Below, one piece after another: positions 42,888 to 53,927 of a DNA stretch of 64,000 bases. How positions within the stretch are numbered: position 1 is the stretch's first letter; every line of letters begins with the position of its first letter. The stretch is from positions 12,625,548 through 12,689,547 of the forward strand of contig OZ024884.1 in the NCBI GenBank assembly GCA_964017185.1, in the 5' to 3' direction. Origin of the DNA: Rugalucina vietnamica. Lineage: Eukaryota > Mollusca > Bivalvia > Lucinida > Lucinidae. Under the pieces are notes generated by a model that saw only the letters and a program-made list of their open reading frames with translations, searched no databases and had not been told where the DNA came from. The translations under genes and the position numbers were made by a program.

Positions 42888-45800
42888 GTAAGTTTTATTA
42901 TAATTAAAAGTGTTATTTAAATGAATGTATGTTTTTTTGTCCTTTTTCACTTTATCAATTTATTGGTTAACTGAATAGCCCAGTTCTTTAAATCATCAAA
43001 AATAACAATGAAAATGACCACCAATGTAAGACCAATGAAATTAAAATTCATTCTATTTAACACACTTAAGTTGCCGCAAAAATAATCAACTGTTGTACAT
43101 TAGCATTGAAAGAGTTTTTCTTGCACACCAGATAGAGAAATCCTACGTTTTACCCCATGTGAGAAATTTTTATCTCACCCTCGTTATCTCACCCCGGTCA
43201 CACCCTATGTTCAAGTGTTTTTTTTTAACATTGGTTGTAAAGGACGTCACGTAATTTCGTCGCTAAGCGCACACTTCACAATGACGTCAAAACGTTTTAA
43301 TTCAAAATGGCGGACACCTCATTTCTCTAGGTAAATAGTGTCAAAATCAAGCTTCGCCGCATTAAGGTGTGCAAGAAAAAGAATCCATCATTCGTGTTAG
43401 GTATGGATAGACAAATCTGTCCCTTGGGTCACAATTTGGCATCACTCGGCGAGCCTCGTGATGCCAAAATGTGACCCTTGGGACAGATTTGTCTATCCAT
43501 ACCTAACACTCATGTAAGATTCTTATACTCTTATATTATTGGACAAAAATACACCAAACAGTGAAATATTTTACATATCATTTTCAGGAATTTTACGAGC
43601 CAATGAGAAAGACGTGCCTTTTGAACAAAGATCAGCTAGACAGTATTTTCCTCAACCTGGACGAACTCATTCATGTAAACACGTACTTCCTCGGCAAGCT
43701 GAGAGCCGCCATTAATACCGCCAATCACAATAATGACGAGGTATGTTAGCATGCCCATTACAAAAACTTGCCCATGCAATTTAATAGATATTTTTCTGCT
43801 GTAAAAATTGAAAATTTCATTGGAAAATAAAATAGAATGTTTTCTTATTTTTTCTCAAAACATAGATTGTGAGCACATGTTAGAACCACCTCGATGAGTA
43901 CCCACAATATATGTTTTAAAGCAGAATTAAGAAAAATTGTATACCCCTGTATACCTCAGTTTAACTAATATATAAAAGTGGGATGGCAGGGTGTATTCGC
44001 AATTATATAACAATTAATGGAGAAAAAAAGACATTTCGAGCAACGTTTAAGTAAAAATGTTGTACTAGTCCTGTTTGCTAGATAAGGAGATTAGAACATC
44101 CACTGCCAGGTAAAACTTAACATGAGTTCAAATAATGTCACAACTCATTTATGCTTAAACTTATTTTTCTGCCTTTTAGGATCTACAAGAGGTCAGAATT
44201 GGAAGTCTATTTTTGGAATCGTCGTCAATGTTCCTCACCTTTGAAAACTACTGTGTTAATCAGGTAAGGTAATAAAAATCAGTATTGTGGTTAACTCCCC
44301 TGAAAAGCATCTTGATGATTTTAAAACTGCCTTGAAAAGCAGTTTGGCGGTTAACTCCCCTGAAAAGCATCTTGACGATTTTAAAACTGCCTTGAAAAGC
44401 AGTTTGGTGGTTATCTTCCCAGGTGAGTCAATGTCATGAAGTTGTTTACCCCCTGAACTGTATGGTGGTTAACTCCCTTGACAACCAGTATGTATATAAT
44501 TCTTAAAGTTTTGATCAAAAACAGCTAGTCAGTGATGCTGAGCACTCACCTGGTCCAGTTACAAAACGTTTTTAATGCTCAGCTCATTTGAGACTAAAAT
44601 TTACCCTGCTCATAAATGTTAAAATGTCAACAATTGTTTGCATTTTAACATTTATGAGCAGGATAAATTACAGGTTTTGCTCATCTTAACCTGAACTTCA
44701 ATCAATTTTGTTTATTTCTGTACTTATAAGCAGTTTAAATTTCATGCTCAGCTGAGTTGAGCATGAAAAAAGTTTTTATTACTTCGGGACCTGGTCTGAA
44801 AACCTGTTTTGTCTCTCACCTTGGTCTGCTATGCTGGCTATGCTTAAGTCAGTAAAAAATTGCATAGACTGTTGATAGTAGGGCATTGAACATGATGAAA
44901 TTGTTGTCAAGGCTAACAAACCTTTTGTCAACTCTAAAAAGTTCTATGCGAGACATTGTCAATCCTACAATTAGCCTTGTCTTAATCATTTTAGACGTGA
45001 CACCCAGTAATTTGTGTTGCTTTCAATTAACAGAATTACATTTACTGGCTGCCTCAGATTCAGATGTAGCCCAATTAAAGACATGCAATTAAAAGACCCT
45101 GTCTTTAAATGAGCCAAGATACAAGAAAACGAGAAAACCCACTCCTGGCATTTATAGAAACAGGCATCTTCTGTCACAAACAATATTTTGCTTTAGTGAT
45201 ATATCAACCCTCCAAAATTTCAAGCTTCTCCCCATCCTGAGTTGCTGTACTGCCTGGCATGTTGAAATTTGATAGACATATTCGGATCCCAGAAGGCTTT
45301 TTTTCACCATGCATCAAAAATGCATGGATCAATTAAATCAAGGAAATGTCTTTCATGACTATTGACAGTTAAGCTTATTGTTTTGAATTTTGAAACTTAA
45401 CAAGATATTTCCAGAATTGCCTTGCCAAGAATACAAGGAAATGTACTTTTTAACATAATTCTTTCTGGAATTGCCGCATTGGGTTTTATTATGAAGCTTA
45501 AGTTGACAGAGTTTTCACACCATCAGGAAAACATTTCCATGAAAAGTATACCCCCTTGAACCCCGCTTATATATCTATAGTAAAACTGGGCTATACAGGG
45601 GTGTATATTTTTTTTCTTATTTTTGATCCAAAACAAAGGTTTTGGGTAATCCTTAGAACCGCCTCGCTGAGGTGGTTCTAACGTGTACCCACTATGTTTT
45701 GAGCAAAAGTAATTAAAAATATCAATATTTTTCAAATGAAAATTTTTACAGCTCAAAAATCTCTGTATATTACATGGGCATGTTTTCGTAATTCTACTAG

Positions 45801-48800
45801 GTGTGGGCAAAGTATCAAAATAAGTCTGATCAGTATCTATATGCTAATTCATAGCATCTACAAGGAAGCTTGTACTTAGGCGTTTTAGTTCTAAGAAATT
45901 TAACATGGTTTTTGTTCCCAAAATGGTCTTTAAATTTCAAATATGTGGAATCGTAAAATTTGCTCTTTTTATCATGTGATAGATGTCTGCACAAATTATG
46001 GTTTAGTGTCAAGGTCTCTTGTTTTTTTAAGTCTATTGCTTAACTGTTTCATAAAGCCTTTCTAAAATGCTGTCTATAGAAAAATAACAATTGTCTTGTA
46101 TTATGTTTCAAGATTGCAGAATTCACTCTAAAAAAAATACAGGAAAGAAAAAGCTTTCAGAGAAAAAAAAAAAAAAAAGATTTCTGTCATGCAATCCTTA
46201 ATGAATTTTGTAAACAAGTTTAGTTCCTAATGGATTTTTGTTGCTGGAACTTTACTTAAAATGGCATCATGTGGCGGTTTTAGACCTCAATTTTTGTCGA
46301 TGCTCTTACATTTTTAAAACAAATTGAATCTGTGGCTTTGATTATATCGCAAGTCTGTCTCCTCCAATTATGACAGTTTAGCATCAATTTCAAAACCTCT
46401 TGTAAGTTATAAAATAACTTTTTTGGACAAACAGCCTTGGAGTCATTCTAAGGCTGTTATCTAATGCCATTTTCTATTTTCCTGATTTCATATTCTGCAC
46501 TTAGATTTATGATTCTACTTCCTGCTAATAAATCCACTTCCTGTTTTTATGTCATTTCCTGTTCATGACATCACTTCCTTTTTATGAACCACAATTTCTG
46601 CATTTTTAACAACACTTCCTCTGATGATGTCACTTCCTGTTTATGATGTCACTCCCCTGTTTATGATGTCATTTCCTGTATGTTTCAGGCTCAAGCTCCT
46701 GTTCTCTTGGAACAACTAGAGAGAGAAAAAGAGCTCCTACGCATATTTCTCCACGTCTCACAGAATGACAATCATCTTCTACGAAGAATGCATCTGAAAT
46801 CTTTCCTCATGGTGCCTGTCCAGAGAATTATGAAGTAAGTATTTTCTATGCTCATACCAAGTGAGCATGAAGAGCATGACAATTGAGCATTTTAGTGCTC
46901 ATGTGAATTGAGCATGTTTCATGCTCAGCTAAAGTGAGGTGCTCATTATCACTGATCTCAAGCCAATATTTTTCATGCTTACTAGATTGAGAATTTTTCA
47001 TGCTTTAGTGAGCATGAAGAACTAAAAAATAATTCATTTTGTGCTCAAAAGTGCCATATTCTGTTGAGAATGATGCTAATATAAGCAGGGGAAATCATAT
47101 AGATAAGTTCATATGAAAGGGAAAGAATGAAAAGACCCAAAATAAATCTTACTTTTGTCTCATCTTTGTTTAATTTTGCAACTGTTGTGAACGTTCACTT
47201 AGCTAGTTAGATTAGCTAGTTAAACCGATTATTACAGTCCTAATATGTCCATGAATTTGTGACTGTGTTTTCATTCATCTGCGAAAGTGAATAATAAACA
47301 TGCTTTAATGTGTAGGCCTAATGCTTGTTACTATTTTGCTTTGAATCTTCAATTTTCATGTCGCCTCATTGTCAAGTTTAAAATCATAATTTACGGCGAT
47401 ATTTTCTAGAATATTTTATTAGTAGCTGAAAGGCATTAAAATTTTATGATACCACCATATTTTCATTGTTATTTTAATTTCTCTGTCATGTGCCTACGTG
47501 ACAGCAAACAGTCATAACAACAAGAAGCAAATTGAGAGTAGAAGCATGAAAAAAAAGTCAAGAGTTGGCAGTTTCAAATCAGCCCCAACACAAACAGACA
47601 TTTCTGAGTACGGGTTAATACCCAGGAAGTAGTGCTCTGTTCTGACATGACTGAAACATTGTTGACTGAGACGATAAACTTCAAAAAAAAGAAACAGTAA
47701 ATAAGAGCTTTTGGTTGCCCACCTTGAGTTACATTGGTTACGTTGCAAAGATCAATTTTGTTGCTTTTTTGTGTGTTTTTGTTGCTTAACTAGCTAGGAG
47801 TAGGTTCGTTTTTCAGCATTTAGACATTTTGACATCATATGATCTAGAGAAATACACAAAAGCTTGTTACTTCCTTTCAAATGTACTTTTCTTTATACGA
47901 GCTCCCCTGCATATTCTAGCAAATTATTGACCTCATGTCGATATTGTTTTTCAAATTCCAGAACTTTTGCAAATTCTAATTAAACATGTGTAATCGTATA
48001 TGTCAAAATATGTAAAATATGATACTAAAATGTGGTTTTTTGTTTTTGAAAATGAGAGAAACTAGAACCTTAACATCGCCAACTTGAAAAGGATCATTTA
48101 CATGTAGCTTTGTCATGGATGCTTAATTAACTAGGAATCCATACGTTTGCGGGGTATTCATAGAAATTTGATACAGATGTTTGATGTTGTATGAGTCCTA
48201 GCTTGCTATCTAATCTCTCATGTATACTTTACTATGTATGACCCATAATATTTGCATTTTACGTATAGTATTCTTTGGTTTTCGGTATCTTGTATAACCT
48301 GATTTTCAAGAAATATTTGTAAACACATATACACATGTCAAATACTCATTTCTAGAAAATGAAGGGAATTTTAGAGCTTTAAATAGTTATCTTGGGTTTC
48401 ACTTGTCATAAATATGGAGTGAGGTCACATATGAGTAGCGTCATTAGGAAAAAAAAATGTTTGCAGTACAAATAAGAAAGCCTGGCTCATGGAAATTCGG
48501 AATAAGGATTTGCTAAGACCAGTAAATGTAGCATATTATTGATAGAAATACAAAACAAAAATGAAATAAAGTATTGATAGAAATACAAAAAAAAAAAATG
48601 AAATTAAGTATGAAAATAACTGCTGCAGTGGGCTACCTGTTGCGCCGTTTAGAGTCAAGCTGTGTAGTCAATTAGTTCACAAATGAGCCGCCTCGTGGGA
48701 AAACCAACAATGTGGTTTCCGAACAGGTCTGATACAAACTGGCCTGTACAGTCACAGAAGCAGGCCAGAAGCTTGAAATTTTGGATTTAAGAATAAGAGG

Positions 48801-51800
48801 AAGTGTACTATCCGTGTAGGGAAAACAAAGGCGCTGATCAGCTTCGCGGTTACCGCGAAGCTGATCTGCGTCTTTGTTTTCGCATATGCAGATTGTTGGT
48901 GGCTCAAATATAGCTGCTAAGTAGGTTACTGTACCTATATTATTTCAGATCATCGCATTGAACCAAAATGAACTATTGATTGATACTAGAGTTTACATGG
49001 GTATACGTCATTATGAAAACTTGCCCATACATATGTACAGAGATTTTTAGCTGTAACAATTAAAAAATTTATGAAAATAAAATGATATTTGTTTGTTTTT
49101 GCTCAAAACATTGCAGTTCTAACGAGGACCCACAATTTATATTTTGAATCAAAAATGAGAAAAATGTACACCCCTGTAAACCCTTAACTTTTACAAAATC
49201 TGGGGTTTAAGGGGGTATACATTACACGGACATGTTTTCCTGGTATTATACTGGTACATGCTCATGTACTGGGTTCTGTTCATGTTTGAGCGAAAGAAAA
49301 TAAATAAGAAATACATGTATAAAAAAAATCGTTGAAAATTAGCATTTTGACAGGCATATAAATTGTTGTGCATAGCCATGTTATCCTAATATAATTCTTA
49401 AATTTTTCAGATACCCAATGTTATTGGACAGACTATACAAAGCTACGCCGTCTAAAACTGATGACAAGGAATCCATCCGAGAGGCGAAAGAGAAAATAGA
49501 AGACATTCTAGGGCATATCAATGCTGTGAGTTTTATTTCTCATTAACTCATATAAGCCTTGCATCCTTTTTATGGGACCTAGGCAAACAGAATAGGCCCA
49601 GATGTGATGCCGCAGAACGCGGCGTCCCATCTGGGGCTATTCTATTTGCTGAGAAGAATTTCATCGAAACATGGAATAAAAAATAAAAATCACTCCTAAC
49701 ACCCCTAAAATTGAAATTGGACTCACCCAATTGATAACAATGGGAAAATCCATTCGTCAAATATGGGTTAATAACCTATTTACCATTTTTGCATTATTGG
49801 CTGGTTTCCAGCTTTCAAAAATCAATATTGGAAATACAGGTAACCAAAACCACCCTGACCTCAAGGTCAGGGTGGTTTTGGTTACCTGCATTTCCAATAT
49901 TGATTTTTTCTAAGCTGGGAACCAGCAAATAATGCAAAAAAATGGTGAATGACTTTACCACAACTATGGACCCAGGTGTTTTGTGGTGGTTTGTGGTGTT
50001 TATTGCCACCTCTTTGACGTTTTTCAATAGTGTCACAAAAATTTTCATTTTTTTCTTTTTCTCAAGAATCTTTAAGTAAATTCAAGTCTGACTTTTGTTT
50101 TAAGAACTCCACCCTTTAAGTATGGTAACATCTCTGTATAAATGAGAACGCATCATATTAAAGAATGAGGATCATTTAAGAAGGGGTTTCCGTAACATGT
50201 ATCTGTTTGCATGTTTACATGTTCGCCATTTTCTTTTGCAGAAATCAAAAGTTGCAAGTTTACATGTTCGCCATTTTCTTTTGCAGAAATCAAAAGTGTC
50301 TCTTTCTGGCAGTATTAGACAGAATCAGAAGCGTAAACTTTCCGAGCGTCACTGTAGCATGACGGAAAAGATTGAAGTCTTACGAGTTGCCTTGGAGTCG
50401 CTAGGTTGGAGCAGAAAAGATGTATGTGATGTCATAACGAGTCGTCTTCAGCTGGCGTTCCCCGTCGACCATCTCTGGGCTGGGAAAAAATGTAAAAATC
50501 TGAAGTTTACGTCGGCGCTGGGGGTTCTGTTGACACTTGGAGAGGTAAGAGATTTGAGGAGTTTAATTATTCTAAATCTTGATATTTTTTTTAACATTTT
50601 GGTTGCAGTTGAATTTGTAATGTAAAGAAAGCATAATGTAAAATTGGGTCTTTTCTCAACAAATATAGCAGAAAGCCTTAATAATTTAAGTGACACATTC
50701 TTCAAAAGTAACTTCAAATTCTTGGCATTTATGATTTGAACCTAATCCTTGCAGTGAGCAGGAGAGTGGGGATGGCGGGGTGATAAAAGTGATTTTTAGG
50801 CAATGGCATTGCTGCCTTTTAATAATTGCTATTAGCTCACTTGCATCTTAATGTCCTAATTAGGGCATGATTGAATAGAAAATCCAAATAAAGAACCAAA
50901 TCTAATTGCTTCAAAGCAATCTTCAATCATCAGTTTATAATCTTAAGTTTACATTTACAAATTCCTACCCCCCCCCCCCCAAAAAAAAGTTTTTTGTCCA
51001 TGAAATATCCTACTTTTCCTTTATTTTCAGCCTTCGTTTGAGCCTACAGACAAGAATCTAGTCTTTCCAAACCACTCTGCTGTGCGGAGTGCTGCAGTGG
51101 TGCTAATACGGGAAAAGAACGGGAAATATCAAATCATGAGGGTAGGTAAAATTTTAATTTATTACAAAAACATGCCCATGCAATACACAGAGATTTTTTT
51201 AACTGAGAAAAATTGAAAATTATGCCAGAAAAATTTGAATATCTTTAATATTTTTGCTCAAAACAAAGATTGTGGGTACATGTTAGAACCGCCTCACCGA
51301 GGCGGTTCTAACGATTACCCAGAATCTATGTTTTGGACCAAAAATAAGAAAAAAAGATATACCCCAGCATACCCCAGTTTTACTATATAAAACGGTGACC
51401 AGGCACAGTAGCTCAGTCTGTACCATGTCCAATTCAAAATGAAGCTGACACCAGAACAATCCCCACATCTGGCACAGTAACTGTTCTTCACCCATTCTTC
51501 CTCTTTTTCTGATTCAAGTACAGCATTGTATGTTAGTGTGGCAATGGTAGTTCCACCAAGACCTTAACTGTTGAAATAAAAATAATCTGAGATCCTTTAA
51601 GAGCAGTGAACATATTAATGAGAAAGGTGATGGGCCTTACCGCAGTTTCAGCTTCCACGGTAAGCCTCTTCAGTGACCCTATAGATTTGGCAACATGGAG
51701 CCAAAGAGAATAACTGTAACTTTGTATCTTTTAATAGCGTACTCGATACAAAGACTAGTTAAATCCAAATGGGCAATGGAAGTAGACATACATTAATCAA

Positions 51801-52366
51801 ACAAAGAAACAAACAAACTAAAGTTTTATGTGCTAATTACCATATTTTTGCCATTTTCAGGAGCCTTTAATGCTGGAGAAGTGTGTCGTGAGCCAAGATC
51901 CTGACTTCACAGAGGTGTTTGAGGTTCTCGAATGGAGCAAAGAATCTCTACTCATTAAGGTAATTATTCTTCATGTGAAGCATCTCGGGATTTTCTGATT
52001 TTGTGAGAGTGGGGGGGTGGGAGGGGGAGGGGGCATTTCTTACGCGTGCCTCTCAGCTAGGATTTAAAACCAGTCCTCACTTTTCTCAAAAATATTCAAT
52101 GTTTACATATGCTTTGCTTCAGTCTGTAATTCTGGTCACAAAAATCTTGTGTAAGTCATTAACATGATCCATTAATCACATTGTATATCCCATCCAGACT
52201 TCCCCTGGCTGACATTCAATATGTTCCCTCTACTTTACAGGCTGACAGTCAGAAAGAGACAAATCAGTGGGTCCTGTATCTACGGCAACAGATGCAACAG
52301 CTCGGGTGTTGGAGGAAACGACGGAACGCGCTGCCAAATATTCTCCTTAATCACCTATCCCAGTGA
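42723..52366 (+). CDS. Dbl-family RhoGEF (DH-PH), nine exons
   Basis: Exons 42723-42887, 43588-43740, 44180-44263, 46689-46834, 49411-49525, 50287-50544, 51031-51141, 51861-51959 and 52241-52366 join in phase to 418 codons, all with GT-AG borders. The DH domain covers residues ~33-221: KKTMQEIIETEVNYGRDL starts helix 1, and LKSFLMVPVQRIMKYPMLL (from 170) is the conserved block that binds the GTPase. A PH domain follows (~265-400) with the invariant C-terminal Trp387 (ETNQWVLYL). DH-PH proteins load GTP onto Rho-family GTPases at membranes. An N-terminal Cys pair set (C4, C7, C22, C25) may bind zinc. ATG 42723 follows an acceptor directly, so it is either a start after a 5' UTR intron or an internal codon. 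I cannot place it in a named subfamily. Confidence 0.9.
43391..43512. repeat. Long palindrome in RhoGEF intron 1
   Basis: Arms of ~52 bp (GTTAGGTATGGATAGACAAA and its inverse) around TCGGCGAGCCTC. Outer pair TTCTTGCACACC (43116) and GGTGTGCAAGAA (43365) suggests a larger foldback element from ~43110. Confidence 0.85.
43588..43740 (+). CDS. RhoGEF exon 2
   Basis: 51 codons, EFYEPMRKTCLLNKDQLDSI onward (DH helices 2-3); acceptor TTTTCAG, donor GTATGT. Confidence 0.9.
43756..44000 (+). mobile_element. MITE-B copy in intron 2
   Basis: Core shortened to GTTAGAACCACCTCGATGAG; the 3' end is worn. Confidence 0.75.
44180..44263 (+). CDS. RhoGEF exon 3
   Basis: 28 codons, GSLFLESSSMFLTFENYC; acceptor CTTTTAG, donor GTAAGG. 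Confidence 0.9.
44290..44470. repeat. ~60-bp repeat, 2-3 units, in intron 3
   Basis: GGTTAACTCCCCTGAAAAGC and GATTTTAAAACTGCC recur; the third unit is partial. Confidence 0.8.
44556..44788. mobile_element. Foldback MITE-F, copy 2
   Basis: 233 bp with the same inverted CATGCTCAGCTC/GAGTTGAGCATG arms. ACCTGGTC is duplicated exactly on both sides (8 bp), which fits a hAT-type element. Confidence 0.82.
45108..45245. mobile_element. Possible MITE-A remnant
   Basis: GAGCCAAGATACAAGAAAAC start and an AAATTTCAAGCTTCT segment only; it could be chance. Confidence 0.3.
45521..45793 (-). mobile_element. MITE-B copy in intron 3
   Basis: Core TTAGAACCGCCTCGCTGAGG nearly intact and both ends present. Confidence 0.87.
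46510..46685. repeat. CACTTCCTG-rich repeat before exon 4
   Basis: TGATGTCACTTCCTGTTTA-like words about eight times, running to a few bases before the exon 4 acceptor. ACTTCCTG is the complement of an ETS-type core site; function is not shown. Confidence 0.75.
46689..46834 (+). CDS. RhoGEF exon 4
   Basis: 146 nt, ends in phase 2 within Lys183; includes MVPVQRIMK. Confidence 0.92.
46840..47050. repeat. GAGCAT-rich repeat in intron 4
   Basis: Many TGAGCATGA/TCATGCTCA words on both strands; probably a decayed foldback related to MITE-F arms. Confidence 0.5.
47600..47690 (+). repeat. SINE tail in intron 4
   Basis: TTCTGACATGACTGAAACA...TTGACTGAGACGATAAACTT matches other SINE tails here. Confidence 0.6.
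48685..48905 (+). mobile_element. MITE-A copy in intron 4
   Basis: 221 bp, AAAT duplication. Part of the right terminus is deleted (GTTGGTGGCTC). Confidence 0.92.
49009..49243 (+). mobile_element. MITE-B copy in intron 4
   Basis: Half the core is deleted (CATTGCAGTTCTAACGAGGA); both ends present. Confidence 0.8.
49411..49525 (+). CDS. RhoGEF exon 5
   Basis: 115 nt completing Lys183, then YPMLLDRLYKA to the end of the DH domain; donor GTGAGT. Confidence 0.92.
49545..49775. mobile_element. Solo arm of foldback element D in intron 5
   Basis: Matches 21150-21373, including AAAATCACTCCTAACACC and GGGAAAATCCATTCGTCAAA. Confidence 0.75.
49786..49945. repeat. Near-perfect ~75-bp-arm palindrome in intron 5
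   Basis: TTGCATTATTGGCTGGTTTC through CCACCCTGACCT, then the inverse copy. The centre is CTCAAGG, with almost no spacer. Confidence 0.92.
50197..50286 (+). repeat. 45-bp tandem duplication covering the exon 6 acceptor
   Basis: GTTTACATGTTCGCCATTTT...TTTTGCAG-AAATCAAAAGT occurs twice at 45-bp spacing. CAGs at 50239-50241 and 50284-50286 are both usable acceptors in the same phase. Confidence 0.93.
50287..50544 (+). CDS. RhoGEF exon 6
   Basis: 86 codons from the proximal acceptor; 101 codons if the distal one at 50242 is used, adding 15 residues without a stop. Spans the DH-PH linker and the first PH strand. Confidence 0.9.
51031..51141 (+). CDS. RhoGEF exon 7
   Basis: 37 codons of PH domain (AAVVLIREKNGKYQIMR); acceptor TTTTCAG, donor GTAGGT. 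Confidence 0.9.
51160..51393 (+). mobile_element. MITE-B copy in intron 7, 3'-truncated
   Basis: Core TTAGAACCGCCTCACCGAGG; the sequence stops matching after ACTATATAAAA. Confidence 0.82.
51861..51959 (+). CDS. RhoGEF exon 8
   Basis: 33 codons of PH domain (FEVLEWSKESLLIK); acceptor TTTTCAG. Confidence 0.9.
52241..52366 (+). CDS. RhoGEF exon 9 with stop
   Basis: 41 codons then TGA at 52364. Contains the PH C-terminal helix with Trp387. Confidence 0.9.
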   Translation, partial: ADSQKETNQWVLYLRQQMQQLGCWRKRRNALPNILLNHLSQ

Positions 52367-53083
52367 CATACATGTTTGCCTATACCTGGAGGTTGAGATC
52401 AACTTATCTTATCCATGCCTTAACTTGGAGGCTGGGATAAAATTATCTCACCGCTTAGAACTTATCTCAAATGTCTGAGATTGTTTGGTGAGATTTGTCT
52501 CAAATCCCTGAGATGGTTTGATGAGATCTGTCTGGTTTGGTGAGATTTGTCTCAAATGCCTGAGATAGTTTGGTGAGACTTGTCTCAAAATGCCTGAGAT
52601 AATTTGGTGAGATTTGGATCTGCTGGACAGATACGATAGAAGGACATTGCAAGATTTTTGTCCTGGTTAGAGCTTGACATGTGGTATTGCCGAACATTTA
52701 AGACAGATAGACTGCTTGGCATGCCTGGTCAGAACTTGGCATTTGGCATTTCGAAAGCAGAAACGGCAGAAAGGGGATTGTTTGCAGGATTATATGCTTC
52801 AGTCAGATCTAGGTTTGAGACACTTTAGACAGAAGGGAATGAAGAAACGTTGCATGCGTCCTTTAAATCTTGGTATGTGACGCAGTTTGGCATCCCGCTA
52901 ATATGTGTTTGTTTCAAGAACCTAATGAATGGCTTGAAAAGAGGAAATGGACTCGCTTTGCAGGATTGCCCGCCCGGTCAAAACTTTGCATGTGGAATTG
53001 TTTTGTGTAATGTTAAGATGTGTTTGTTTCAAGAACGTACTTTAGCAAACAGTATGAGGTGAATCTTCTTGAGTGGACAGGTA
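52367..53083 (+). other. RhoGEF 3' flank with tandem repeats
   Basis: 52464-52618 holds about four ~40-bp units (GGTGAGATTTGTCTCAAAT and GCCTGAGATA). 52640-53060 has looser TTGGCAT/AGACAGAT repetition. I found no convincing AATAAA close to the stop. Confidence 0.65.
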
Positions 53084-53650
53084 CATTACAAAAACATGCC
53101 TATGCATTGAATAGAGATTTATTTATTTTTTTGTATTTTTTTTTTTGCTGTAAAAATACAAATTGCAGTTTAAAAATTTTAATGTTATTTTTATATATTT
53201 ATTTGTTTATTTATTTTTTTTTATTCAAAACAGAGATTGTAAGTACATGCTAGAACGACCACTCCAGGCTCGTCGAGGTGGTTCTTACTTGTACCCACTA
53301 TCTATACTTTGAGCAAAAATACAGAAAAATATAAGAGCCGCGACGCGAGAAAACCGGTCTTCGGGAGTTTCGACCAGGTCTGACACAAACCGAGCTGTAC
53401 AGTCACAGAAGCAAGCTAGAAGCTTGAAATTTCGGATTTAAGAAGAAGAGAAATTGTACTATCCATGTAGCGAAAACAAAGGCGCTGATCAGCTTCGCGG
53501 TTACCGCGAAGCTGATCTGCGCCTTTGTTTTCGCCTAGGCAAAAATCCGGTTTTCTCACGATGCGGCTCATAAAGGAAATAAATCTGGAATTTTTCATTT
53601 TGGAAGCCGAAAAACATCTCTGCATAATACATGGACGAGTTTTCGTAATG
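53084..53650 (+). mobile_element. MITE-B copy interrupted by a MITE-A
   Basis: The left half at 53084-53334 and right half at 53574-53650 make a ~330-bp element whose two ends are both of the CATTACGAAAAC type. The insert brings its own ATAA duplication. Confidence 0.85.
53335..53569 (+). mobile_element. MITE-A copy nested in MITE-B
   Basis: 235 bp, CCGG-type, core CTTCGCGG/CCGCGAAG, ATAA at 53331-53334 and 53570-53573. Confidence 0.95.
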
Positions 53651-53695
53651 AAATGACAACAACCGTGGACAGTACAGAAGGTGTGATAGACAGAT

Positions 53696-53927
53696 GAGCA
53701 ACGACATGGGAAAACCAACTGTGGTTTCCGACCAGGTCTGACTCAAACCAGGCTGTACAGCTCCTGATGATGGCTAGAGGCTGTAAATTTTGGATTTAGA
53801 AAGTAGAGGAATTATACTATCCCTGTAGCAAAAACAAAGTCGCTGATCTGCTTTGCGGTTACCGCAAAGCTGATCTGCGTATTTGTTTTCGCATATGCAA
53901 TACAATGGTTTTCTCATGACGTTGCTC
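53696..53927 (+). mobile_element. MITE-A copy
   Basis: Core CTTTGCGG/CCGCAAAG, changed on both arms alike. Flanks AGAT and AGGT. Confidence 0.9.
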
